Shown piece by piece: positions 26,903 through 35,125 of a stretch of 64,000 bases of DNA (position 1 is the stretch's first letter; each line of letters opens with the position of its first letter). Origin of the DNA: Myxococcaceae bacterium (GTDB lineage Bacteria > Myxococcota > Myxococcia > Myxococcales > Myxococcaceae). The stretch covers positions 1 through 64,000 of the forward strand of contig JAFGNZ010000374.1 in NCBI GenBank assembly GCA_016926755.1. The letters run 5' to 3'. The notes beneath the pieces are model-generated. The model did not search any database and was not told where the DNA came from. It saw only the letters and a list, made by a program, of their open reading frames with translations. Both the position numbers and the translations under genes were made by a program.

Positions 26903-27002
26903 ATCGCCGCCGTGCCGCCAGGCCTCGGGCGGGGGCAGATCCCCAGCCCGAGGCGGCACCCAGACTTTTCGAGCTGTACACCATTCAGGCCGGGGGGAGA
27001 TC

Positions 27003-29042
27003 ATGTGTGGGATTGCAGGCAGGATTGCCGCTGACGTGCATGGACGTCCCGAGGCACGCGGGATCGAGGAGATGTGCCAGCGGATGATCCACCGGGGGCC
27101 GGACGGCCACGGTGTCTGGGATGGCGGCCGGGCGGTGCTCGGTCACACGCGGCTGTCCATCATCGACCTGGCGGGCGGCGCTCAGCCGCTGGCGGGCTGC
27201 ACCCCCGGGGTCATGGTGACGTTCAACGGGGAGATCTACAACCATCTCCTGCTGCGCGCCGAGCTGGAGGCCCGTGGGCACGTCTTCCGGAGTCGGACGG
27301 ACACGGAGGTGCTGGCGCACGGCTGGGAGGAGTGGGGCGAGCGGCTGCCGGAGAAGCTCCGCGGCATGTTTGCCTTCGCCATCTGGGATGCGCGCAAGCA
27401 GGTGGCCTTCCTCAGCCGGGACCGGCTCGGGAAGAAGCCGCTGTACTATGCGCGCGCCGGGCGCGACCTGGTGTTCACCTCCGAGGCCAAGGCGCTCTTC
27501 GTCCACGCGGACGTCACGCGCGAGCTCGATCCCTCTCAGCTCCCGGCCTTCCTGGCCCTGCGCTACGTGCCCGGCCCGGCCACCCTGTTCCGTGGGGTGC
27601 TGCGGCTCCAGCCCGGCCACAACCTGCGCTTCCGGGATGGCGAGGTGGCGGTCTGGCCTTACTGGGACGTCCCCACGCCCCTGGAGCCCGATGGGCGGTT
27701 CAGTGAGGCGGAGCAGGAGGAGCGCTTCCTCCAGCTCTTCGAGGAGTCGGTGCGGATGCGGCTCATGTCTGACGTCCCGGTGGGCGTCTTCCTCTCGGGG
27801 GGCCTGGACTCCACCTCGGTGACGTGGGCCATGCGCCGCCATGTCACCGGCAAGCTGAAGAGCTTCTCGGTGGGCTACCTGGGCGATCCGGAGAGCGAGC
27901 TCCCCTATGCGCAGCAGGCGGCGCAGGCGCTGGAGACCGAGCACCACGAGGTGGTGCTCACGCCCGAGGGCTTCGGTGACTTCATGCCCCGCCTGGCCTG
28001 GCACCTGGACGAGCCGCTCGCGGACGCGGCCTGCGTGCCGCTCTACTACCTGTCGGAGCGGGCCCGCCGGGAGGGAGTGGTGGTGGTGCTCTCCGGCGAG
28101 GGTGCTGACGAGCTGCTCGCCGGCTATCCGCTCTACCGCAAGCAGCTCATCATGGAGCGGCTCCGCCGGCTCGTGCCATTCGTGAGCCAGCTCGCGCCGG
28201 GGCTGGCCCGTGTGGTGGGCCACGCGAAGCTCCGGAAGTACCTGAGCTGGGTGGCCCGTCCGCTCGAGGCGCGCCACCTGGGCATCTCCCGCGCCGTCTC
28301 CGACGAGGCGCTGCTGGCGGAGCTGCTGGGCGGGGCGGCGGGCCCCAGCGGGGCCGAGCGGCTCGCGGCCTGGCATGCCCGGACCCATGGCGCGAGCCCC
28401 CTGGCGCGGATGCTCTACCTGGACACCAAGGTCTGGCTCCCGGACGACCTGTTGCTCAAGGCCGACAAGATGACCATGGCCGCGTCCATCGAGCTGCGCA
28501 CGCCCTTCCTCGATCACGAGCTGCTGGCGCTGTGCGCGTCCCTGCCCGAGCACCTCAAGCTGCGGGGCGGAGTGGGCAAGTACCTGCTGCGGCGGGCCAT
28601 GGCCTCCAAGCTCCCGCGGGAGATCCTCACCCGACGGAAGAAGGGCTTCCCGGTGCCCACGGGCTCGTGGCTCCGGCGGCAGCTCCATCCGCAGCTCCGA
28701 GAGGCGCTGCTGGCCTCCCGCAGCGCCTGCCTGTCGCTGTTCCCCGCCACCACCGTGGAGCGGCTGCTCGATCAGCACCGCGCGGGCATGGATCGCACCG
28801 AGGAGCTCTTCGCGCTCTGGTCCCTCGAGAACTGGCACCAGTGCTTCCTGAGGCCCGAGGCCCGGCTCGAGGACGCCAGCCAGATCGGGCTCGGGGCGCA
28901 GGTGGCCGCCGTGGCCGCGCTCGTGGACATTCCTCCTGCTTCGGAACCGGCTGCCAGGGTGCCCGCTCCCGATCCCGCCCCCGCGGCGCCGGGGCTGGAG
29001 CAGGACCCGCTCCCGAGGAGTGCGCTGGTGCCTCCTTCGTGA
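27003..29042 (+). CDS. asnB: Asparagine synthetase (glutamine-hydrolysing)
   Basis: Protein of 679 aa. Cys2 (MCGIAG) is the N-terminal nucleophile of the class II glutaminase domain, with NGEIYNH and RGMFAFAIWD further on. The synthetase domain has the PP-loop SGGLDS near residue 264, LSGEGADELLAGYP and the C-terminal RRKKGFPVP. It makes asparagine, or amidates another acid, from glutamine, ATP and aspartate. Length to about 630 is normal; a Pro/Ala-rich tail of ~45 residues is extra. A G-rich ribosome-binding site (GGGGGGAGATC) precedes the ATG. Members next to methyltransferase genes often serve glycan or secondary-metabolite tailoring rather than bulk asparagine synthesis, so the specificity is uncertain. 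Confidence 0.92.
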   Translation: MCGIAGRIAADVHGRPEARGIEEMCQRMIHRGPDGHGVWDGGRAVLGHTRLSIIDLAGGAQPLAGCTPGVMVTFNGEIYNHLLLRAELEARGHVFRSRTDTEVLAHGWEEWGERLPEKLRGMFAFAIWDARKQVAFLSRDRLGKKPLYYARAGRDLVFTSEAKALFVHADVTRELDPSQLPAFLALRYVPGPATLFRGVLRLQPGHNLRFRDGEVAVWPYWDVPTPLEPDGRFSEAEQEERFLQLFEESVRMRLMSDVPVGVFLSGGLDSTSVTWAMRRHVTGKLKSFSVGYLGDPESELPYAQQAAQALETEHHEVVLTPEGFGDFMPRLAWHLDEPLADAACVPLYYLSERARREGVVVVLSGEGADELLAGYPLYRKQLIMERLRRLVPFVSQLAPGLARVVGHAKLRKYLSWVARPLEARHLGISRAVSDEALLAELLGGAAGPSGAERLAAWHARTHGASPLARMLYLDTKVWLPDDLLLKADKMTMAASIELRTPFLDHELLALCASLPEHLKLRGGVGKYLLRRAMASKLPREILTRRKKGFPVPTGSWLRRQLHPQLREALLASRSACLSLFPATTVERLLDQHRAGMDRTEELFALWSLENWHQCFLRPEARLEDASQIGLGAQVAAVAALVDIPPASEPAARVPAPDPAPAAPGLEQDPLPRSALVPPS

Positions 29043-29063
29043 GCAGACGCATCCCCGAGGTGC

Positions 29064-29549
29064 TTATCCCGGCCTGGCGTCATACGCGCGCTTGAGGCCC
29101 GCGATGTCGATCTTGCCCATCTTCATCATCGCCTGCATGACGCGGCCCGCGGCCTCGCGGTTGGGATCATTCATCATCTTCATGAGGGCCCGCGGGGTGA
29201 TCTGCCACGAGAGGCCGAACTTGTCCTTGAGCCAGCCGCACTGCCCGGGCGAGCCGCCGCCTTGCGTCAGCGCGTCCCACAGCCGGTCCACCTCGGCCTG
29301 GTCCTCGCAGTCGATGGTGAAGGACACCGCCTCGGTGAACGGGAATTGAGGGCCGCCGTTGAGGCCGACGAACGGCTGCCCGGCGAGCGTGAACTCGACC
29401 GTCAGCACCGCCCCCGCGGGCGTGCTCGGGTTGTCGGCCGGCGAGCGCATCACCTTGTCGACCCGGGAATCGGGCAGCAGCGAGACGTAGAAATTCGCGG
29501 CCTCCTCGGCCTGACCGTTGAACCAGAGGCACGGTGTGATCTTGGACAT
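29064..29549 (-). CDS. VOC-family PhnB-like protein
   Basis: Protein of 161 aa of the vicinal oxygen chelate (glyoxalase/PhnB, formerly called 3-demethylubiquinone-9 3-methyltransferase-like) family. The signature ITPCLWFNGQAEEAANFYVSLLPDS starts the domain and FVGLNGGPQFPFTEAVSFTIDCEDQAEVDRLWDAL follows. A second part (GWLKDKFGLSWQITPRALMKMM) is typical of this group. The family name implies no proven activity. AAGGAG precedes the ATG at 29549, which is preferred over an earlier start at 29594. It converges with asnB, leaving only 21 bp between the stops. Confidence 0.9.
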   Translation of the reverse strand: MSKITPCLWFNGQAEEAANFYVSLLPDSRVDKVMRSPADNPSTPAGAVLTVEFTLAGQPFVGLNGGPQFPFTEAVSFTIDCEDQAEVDRLWDALTQGGGSPGQCGWLKDKFGLSWQITPRALMKMMNDPNREAAGRVMQAMMKMGKIDIAGLKRAYDARPG

Positions 29550-29717
29550 GACTCTCACTCCTTCGTTGGGTGGGACTGCGAAGGCCATCACCATATGATG
29601 GGGCCCGCGACGTAGAGACGCCCCCGGGTGGGCGAACTCATCAGTCCCCCCAAAAATAGACGATTGGCCCTCGGCGGCTGACCAGCCGAGCCGGCGGGCG
29701 TCGGAGCGCGCTCCCCC

Positions 29718-30749
29718 TCACATCCCGAAGACGCGCTGTTTGTGGCGCAGGGCCTCGAAGACGAAGTGGCGCCGTGTCCTCGGGTTGTAGATGACGGTAA
29801 CAGGAGCCTCGCCGGTGCACACGTCCGCTGTCAGGACCTCATCGAAGGCGTGCTGCCAGAGCTCCGCCTCGGAGAGCGGCAGGCGGTCATGGCGGAATGG
29901 ATGCCGCGCCACGGCGAGCTGCAGGGCTCCGGCTGCGTCCAGCCAGCCGTAGAGCACCACGCTGGCCTCCTCGTCGTAGTGGACCTCCCCCTTGCGGAAC
30001 AGGACGTACGCGCGAGCGGCCAGCCCCTCGCGGATGATCTCGGCGACGCGGTCGCGGAACTCCGGGCGATCCTCCAGCCAGCCCGGGTCCCACCCGTTGC
30101 GCAGCGAGCGCAGGATGTTGCCGGGAGGGGTGCGCCCTGAGTCCACTTCAGCCCGCACCCGGGCCTCCATCTCCATCCTGGAGGGAAGGCTCCCGGACTC
30201 GAGGCGCAGCGTGCGCACCCCGAGGGGCGCGGCGTAACCGGGCGGCTGGGCGGGTGTCGTGTAGACCCACTGCTGAGCGGGGGCGAGCTGATCCGGGAGC
30301 AGCAGGTGCTGGCGCAGCGCCAACCGCGTGCCCTGCTGGACCGAGCCAAGCGCCTCGGGCGAGAGCGGCTCCACCACGGCCAGCTCCAGGCTCCGGTAGT
30401 CCGCGCTGTGGAAGGGGACCAGCCGGTGGCGTCGGGCCGTGTCCTCCGGGAGCTGCCGCTGGAAGAGCGCGAGCAGCGAGCCGCCGCGTCGGAGCTCGTG
30501 GTAGGGGAGCCGCGGGGCGCCTGGCACCTCGGGAAGGGGCTCGAACGTGATGGGGGGCAGGCCCACCACTCGCGCGGCGGTCAGCAGGAGCCGGGTCTGC
30601 TCCACTCGCCAGAGCTCCTGCAGCACCGTGAGGAACGAGGCGAGCGTGCCATCACACGTCTCCCACGCGCTCTCCAGCAATGCGGGAGGGACGTGGCCCT
30701 CCTGGTCCAGGGCGAGGGCTACGGCGCGAGCCAAGGAAGTGGGGGGCAT
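29718..30749 (-). CDS. Hypothetical protein with MshEN-like domain
   Basis: Protein of 343 aa. Residues ~85-150 (LPEDTARRHRLVPFHSADYRSLELAVVEPLSPEALGSVQQGT) resemble the MshEN/GspE N-terminal fold, where a short strand-rich unit ending near a PLSPEAL-like segment follows a conserved hydrophobic start. The C-terminal ~150 residues (FRDRVAEIIREGLAARAYVLFRKGEVHYDEEASVVLYGW) resemble no family I know. In type II secretion and pilus ATPases the MshEN unit binds cyclic di-GMP, but no ATPase motor follows here. The ATG at 30749 lies just after GAGGAG. No signal peptide. Related standalone proteins are common in myxobacteria. Moderate to low confidence in the domain, good confidence in the gene. Confidence 0.7.
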   Translation of the reverse strand: MPPTSLARAVALALDQEGHVPPALLESAWETCDGTLASFLTVLQELWRVEQTRLLLTAARVVGLPPITFEPLPEVPGAPRLPYHELRRGGSLLALFQRQLPEDTARRHRLVPFHSADYRSLELAVVEPLSPEALGSVQQGTRLALRQHLLLPDQLAPAQQWVYTTPAQPPGYAAPLGVRTLRLESGSLPSRMEMEARVRAEVDSGRTPPGNILRSLRNGWDPGWLEDRPEFRDRVAEIIREGLAARAYVLFRKGEVHYDEEASVVLYGWLDAAGALQLAVARHPFRHDRLPLSEAELWQHAFDEVLTADVCTGEAPVTVIYNPRTRRHFVFEALRHKQRVFGM

Positions 30750-31100
30750 GGGCTCCTCTTGGCGAGGGGGCAGCTGAGGGGTGCGCGAAGTTAGCGCGCC
30801 CAGCGCCCGCCGAGGAGAGGTGACGCTTCCCCGAGCCCGCGGTGTTCCTCCCGGGCCGTAGCCCGAGCGGGGCCCAGGACAGGCTGAGCAGCGCGCCGTG
30901 CGGGTGGACGGCGCGCTGGGGCGAGAGCGCTCAGGGAAGAGGCGCTCAGCGAGACGACGGTCATCCCGAGCGCTCATGCTCCGCGGCCCGGGCCCGCTGC
31001 TCCATCATCAGCCCGATGCGTTCCTCGCCCAGGTTCGCTGAGGCCGAGGCCACCGGCGCGCGGAGTGCGGCTCGCGCGCCGGTGGTGTCACCCGGGCTGG
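30750..31100. other. Intergenic region with a strong hairpin
   Basis: About 350 bp without a convincing gene. It separates two minus-strand genes. It contains the hairpin at 31050-31085. A short frame encoding a charged peptide (30976-31053, minus) is discussed among rejected items. Confidence 0.5.
31050..31085 (-). terminator. GC-rich hairpin after the Ig-repeat lipoprotein gene
   Basis: Perfect 13-bp stem (CCACCGGCGCGCG paired with CGCGCGCCGGTGG) around a 10-nt loop, 15 bp beyond the stop codon at 31101-31103. It has no T-tract, so it could end transcription only with help, or protect the mRNA 3' end. Confidence 0.45.
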
Positions 31101-34100
31101 CTACTGCACCCGGAAGACCAGGTCATCGCGCTCGGAGAAGCCGGCCGGATCGCACGGCGTCGCCGAACCGGACCACCGGAACTGAGCCCGCACCGCCTGC
31201 AGCCCGCCCGCCACCGACGGGGGCAGCGGGAAGGTGAGGCTGAGCACGCTGGAGCCGCTGGCCGCCGGAGTAAGCGTGGCGACCAGCATCCACTCCGGGT
31301 TGGCCGCCGTGGCGTCCGGGGTGATGAAGAGGTCCAGCTGGTCCTCGGCGGCGCCAGAGAACGCCCAGACGGTGGCGTCCACCGTCACCAGCTTGCCGGG
31401 CGCCAGCGGGCTGCCGTCCACGGTGATGATGCGGAGCTGATCCAGCGACTCGTCCACGTGGAACGCGCCCGTGGTGCCATCCATGCACTGGCCCTTGAGC
31501 GTGTTGGGCGCGTTGGCCTCCGGGCCCAGCGCGCCGCGGCCGAGCACGAGGCTGCCCGTGTCACACCCGGCGCCCAGCGTGCCGCAGGTGGGGGCGCCCA
31601 GGCTGGCGTCGAACACGGCCTGGTTCACCGCCGTGGGCGAGGCGACCACCATCACCGTCACCGGGGCGCTGGCCGTGATGTTGCCCGCCACGTCGATGGC
31701 CTGGGCCATCAGCGTGTGCGTGCCGTCCTGGCCCGCGGTGTTCCACTCGAAGCTGAACGGCGCCGAGGTGTCGCTGCCCAGCAGGAGGCCATCGCGGAGG
31801 AACTCCACGCGCGCCACGCCCGAGGTGGCGTCGCTCGCGCTGGCGGAGAGGGTGACCAGGGGGCCGACCTGCGCGTTGGCCACCGGCGCGGTGATGGCGA
31901 CCGACGGCGCGTCATTGTCCACCAGCACGTTCACCGAAGTCTGGGCCGCGTTACCCGCGAAGTCGAGCGCCCTGGCCGTCAGCGCGCGCCGGCCGGAGGG
32001 CACGGCGGCCGTGTTCCAGGCCAGGGTGAAGGGCGCCTGGGTGGCCACGCCGATCAGCGTGGCGCCGTCGTAGAACTCCACCTGGGTGACGCCGAGGTTG
32101 TCGCTCGCGGCGGCGCTCAGATTGATGATGCCGCGCACCGTCGTCCCGGTGCCCGGAGCGGTGAGCGCCACCGAAGGCGTCACGAAGTCCGGCTCGGCGG
32201 GCCCCACGGCGAAGGCCAGGTCGTCGTGGTCATTGAAGCCGCCGATGGAGCACGGCACCGAGCTACCCCCCCACCGGAACTGGGCGCGCACCGCCTGCAG
32301 CCCGCCCGCCGGCAGCGCGTAGGTGGCCGACAGCGTCGCGGCCCCCCTCGCCGGAGGTGCCAGCGTGGCGAAGCGCTGCCACACCGGAGCGTTGGCATCC
32401 GGCGCGAAGAACAGATCGAGCTGGTTGCTCGAGCTGAAGGCCCACACGTCCACCTCGACGCGCACCTCCTTGCCGGCCGCGAACGGCGTCCCATCCACGC
32501 GCACCACCCGGATGCGATCGATGGACTCGTCCGAATGGAAGAGGCCCGAGGTGCCGTCCGCGCACGAGTTCTGGAGGGTGTTGGGCGCGTTGGTCTCGGG
32601 GCCGAGGTTCGCGCGGCCGAGGACCAGGCCCGCCGTATCGCAGAGGCTGCCCACCGCCGAGCAGGCCGGCGCGCTCAGGGCCGGATCGAAGAAGGCCCCG
32701 CCAGGGTTGTTGATGGTCACCGGGACGGCGGGGCTCGTCGCCACGTTGCCCACCAGGTCCACCACGCGGCTGATCAACGTAGTGTTGCCGTTGCCAGTCA
32801 ACGTGGTGTTCCAGCTCACCTCGAACGGGGCGACAGTGTCCGTGCCGATGAGCTGCGTGCCCGCGAGGAACTCCACGCGGGAGATCGCGTCATTGTCGCT
32901 GGCGGAGGCCTGGACGAGCACCGTGCCGCCCACGATGGAGCCCGCGAGCGGCGAGAGCAGCTGCGTCTGGGGAGGGATGTTGTCCACGATCACGTTCACC
33001 GTGGCGGAGAAGGCCGAGTTGCCAGCGACGTCGATGGCGCGGGCAAGCAAGGAGTGGGGCCCCGACGGCACCGACAGCGTGTCCCAGGAGAGGGGGAACG
33101 GCGCGGCCGGGCTCGCGCCGATGGGGGCGCCGTCGACGAAGTACTCCACGAAGCTGATGCCCACGTTGTCACTCGCGCTGGCCGTGAGCGTCGCGATGTT
33201 GCGCAGGCGGGCGCCGCTGCCGTGGCTGGTGAGGGTGACGCCCGGCAGGAGGTTGTCCACGGTGACGCTCACCGGCGCGGAGACGGTGATGTTGCCCTCC
33301 ACGTCATGCGCCCGGACGCTCAGCGTGTGCGGGCCGCTGGGGAAGGCGAGCGTGTCCCAGGGCAGATCGAAGGGCGGCAGGCCGACGGAGCCGATCACCG
33401 CGGAGTCGACGAGGAACTCCACCTGGGTGACGCCGAGGTCATCCGAGGCCGCGGCGGACAGCAGGACGGTGCCTCTCACGATGGCGCCAGCGCCCGGGGA
33501 GAAGAGCGCGGCGGTAGGCGGCTGGAGGGTGGAGCCGCCATCCGAGCCGGTGCCGCCGTCGGTGGAGGTGCCGCCGTCGGTGGAGGTGCCGCCATCGGTG
33601 CTGCTGCCCGCGCACAGCACGTTGCTCAGATCGATCGAGCGGCGATCCATCTCGTTGAAGGAGTGCGACAGGCCCGTCGGGTCGGTGGCGGTGGTGCCGG
33701 TCATGAAGCCGGACAGCGGCGCCATCTGCGCCGGCTGGCGGGGGGAGATGTGAAGGAACGTGGTGCCCGTCTCGTTGAGGTGGCAGCCGTTGCAGGTGTT
33801 CAGCGCGAAGCGGTGGCGGGCCTCCTGGTTGATGATGGCCGGGTTCGTCCACGACAGGGAGAAGTCCGCCAGCGAGGAGCCGCCACGGAAGGGGGCGCTG
33901 TCACGCGTGAGGGGCACCGGCGGGACGCCGCCGCTCATCAGCAGCGCCTCGTTCTCGTTGACGAAGGACGCGAAGGAGGGGCTCGAGCGCAGCGAGGACG
34001 CCGGCGTCAGGTGCACGGTCTCCTGCCGGAGATTCCCGTTGGCCGGATCGATCCGGAACTCTCGCAGCTCCCAGGGCGCGCTCAGGGCGATCTCGTTGGT

Positions 34101-34895
34101 GCGGATCTGGTTGATCGCGCTGCCGTTGGGCTTGCCCGGCGCGGCGTTGCTGCCCGCGAACGAGTCGGTGATGGCCTGGAGCGCGTCGTTGAACTCGAGG
34201 CTGCCCGGCGTGAGCTGGCCCAGGTTGTGCCAGCGCTGAGCCCACTGCTGGAGATCCGCCTCCGACTGGGCGGGCAGGTTGTACTCCATGATGACGACGA
34301 ACTGCGTGGGGTTGCCGCCGCCGTCGAGCACGCCGAAGACGAAGCGGCCCTCACCCGCGCTGCCCGAGGGCAGATCCCTCAGATCCATGCGGTTGACGAT
34401 GGCGAGCAGCCGCAGGGGGGCCTGCTTCAGATCCAGCCTGCCGTCAGGCAGCTTCGGCCAGGGGTTGATGAGCAGCGGGAGGATGTTGAGCCGGGAGGGG
34501 ATGGTCTGGCCGTTGACGAGCTGCTCCGTCTCCCAGTGGGCCAGCCAGTTGCGCACGAAGTCCTCGGGCGGGACCGGGCCGGCCATGTTCGCCATCAACC
34601 GGCCGAAGTGCCACGCGCCGTCCCGCGGATCCGCGGGGTTGATGGCGCCGGACCACTGGGTGCGCATCGAGTCGTTGACGACACCCAGCTCGCGGATGAG
34701 CAGCTCGCGCTCGGGGATGATGGGGATGCTGCAGTCCAGGGCGCGAGTGACCTGGCGGAATTGGGGCGGACGATCCTGGCCCGACTTCTCCTGGGCCCCC
34801 GACTCCTGGGCGGATCCACAGCTCACGGCCCCCACCACGCTCAGGACCGACAGGGCGGCGGTCAACAGGCGCGGAACAGGCAAGAAGGCTTTCAT
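31101..34895 (-). CDS. Giant lipoprotein: CxxCH domain, Ig-like repeats and a duplicated C-terminal module
   Basis: Protein of 1264 aa. Lipobox VGAVSC ends at Cys26. Residues ~35-420 form a domain shared with the lipoprotein starting at 39764 (IVNRMDLR, GEGRFVFGVLDGGG, then a single CNGCH near 366). A DGGTSTDGGT-type linker leads to Ig-like repeats: three at ~457-730, each with the pattern ASDNxGVxxVEFxxDG and VDN. A first ~165-residue module (PACSAVGSLCDTAG to HDDLAFAVG) follows at ~733-897, two more Ig-like repeats at ~900-1092, and a second copy of the module at ~1094-1264. The ATG at 34895 follows GGAGGAG. Likely an exposed outer-membrane or secreted surface protein. Binding or enzyme role unknown; the CxxCH may bind haem. 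Confidence 0.85.
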   Translation of the reverse strand: MKAFLPVPRLLTAALSVLSVVGAVSCGSAQESGAQEKSGQDRPPQFRQVTRALDCSIPIIPERELLIRELGVVNDSMRTQWSGAINPADPRDGAWHFGRLMANMAGPVPPEDFVRNWLAHWETEQLVNGQTIPSRLNILPLLINPWPKLPDGRLDLKQAPLRLLAIVNRMDLRDLPSGSAGEGRFVFGVLDGGGNPTQFVVIMEYNLPAQSEADLQQWAQRWHNLGQLTPGSLEFNDALQAITDSFAGSNAAPGKPNGSAINQIRTNEIALSAPWELREFRIDPANGNLRQETVHLTPASSLRSSPSFASFVNENEALLMSGGVPPVPLTRDSAPFRGGSSLADFSLSWTNPAIINQEARHRFALNTCNGCHLNETGTTFLHISPRQPAQMAPLSGFMTGTTATDPTGLSHSFNEMDRRSIDLSNVLCAGSSTDGGTSTDGGTSTDGGTGSDGGSTLQPPTAALFSPGAGAIVRGTVLLSAAASDDLGVTQVEFLVDSAVIGSVGLPPFDLPWDTLAFPSGPHTLSVRAHDVEGNITVSAPVSVTVDNLLPGVTLTSHGSGARLRNIATLTASASDNVGISFVEYFVDGAPIGASPAAPFPLSWDTLSVPSGPHSLLARAIDVAGNSAFSATVNVIVDNIPPQTQLLSPLAGSIVGGTVLVQASASDNDAISRVEFLAGTQLIGTDTVAPFEVSWNTTLTGNGNTTLISRVVDLVGNVATSPAVPVTINNPGGAFFDPALSAPACSAVGSLCDTAGLVLGRANLGPETNAPNTLQNSCADGTSGLFHSDESIDRIRVVRVDGTPFAAGKEVRVEVDVWAFSSSNQLDLFFAPDANAPVWQRFATLAPPARGAATLSATYALPAGGLQAVRAQFRWGGSSVPCSIGGFNDHDDLAFAVGPAEPDFVTPSVALTAPGTGTTVRGIINLSAAASDNLGVTQVEFYDGATLIGVATQAPFTLAWNTAAVPSGRRALTARALDFAGNAAQTSVNVLVDNDAPSVAITAPVANAQVGPLVTLSASASDATSGVARVEFLRDGLLLGSDTSAPFSFEWNTAGQDGTHTLMAQAIDVAGNITASAPVTVMVVASPTAVNQAVFDASLGAPTCGTLGAGCDTGSLVLGRGALGPEANAPNTLKGQCMDGTTGAFHVDESLDQLRIITVDGSPLAPGKLVTVDATVWAFSGAAEDQLDLFITPDATAANPEWMLVATLTPAASGSSVLSLTFPLPPSVAGGLQAVRAQFRWSGSATPCDPAGFSERDDLVFRVQ

Positions 34896-35125
34896 GACTC
34901 CTCCACACATTAGGAAGTTCGCCTGCCTGATGAAGCCATACTGGAAAATTACAGGCAGCGAAGTGTGGCGGTATTAGCAGATTACTCTGACATGTCTGTA
35001 ACGAATCCCCGACAAACGTTTATTTCAGGACGCCAATCCCCCCCCAAGAGCTGTAGGTTATGGTGATACAATGTGCGCCAAAGGAGCTCTGACGCGTCGC
35101 ATCTCTCGCGCCGCCATGCCTGCGG

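Noticed and set aside
30972..31053. Minus-strand frame reading ANLGEERIGLMMEQRARA near the 31-kb hairpin
   Set aside because: Looks protein-like but is only ~26 codons with no ribosome-binding site; possibly an old gene end, not enough to call.
31065..34913. Plus-strand open frame of 1282 codons across the Ig-repeat lipoprotein
   Set aside because: Same reason; the minus-strand frame carries signal peptide, lipobox and clear repeats.
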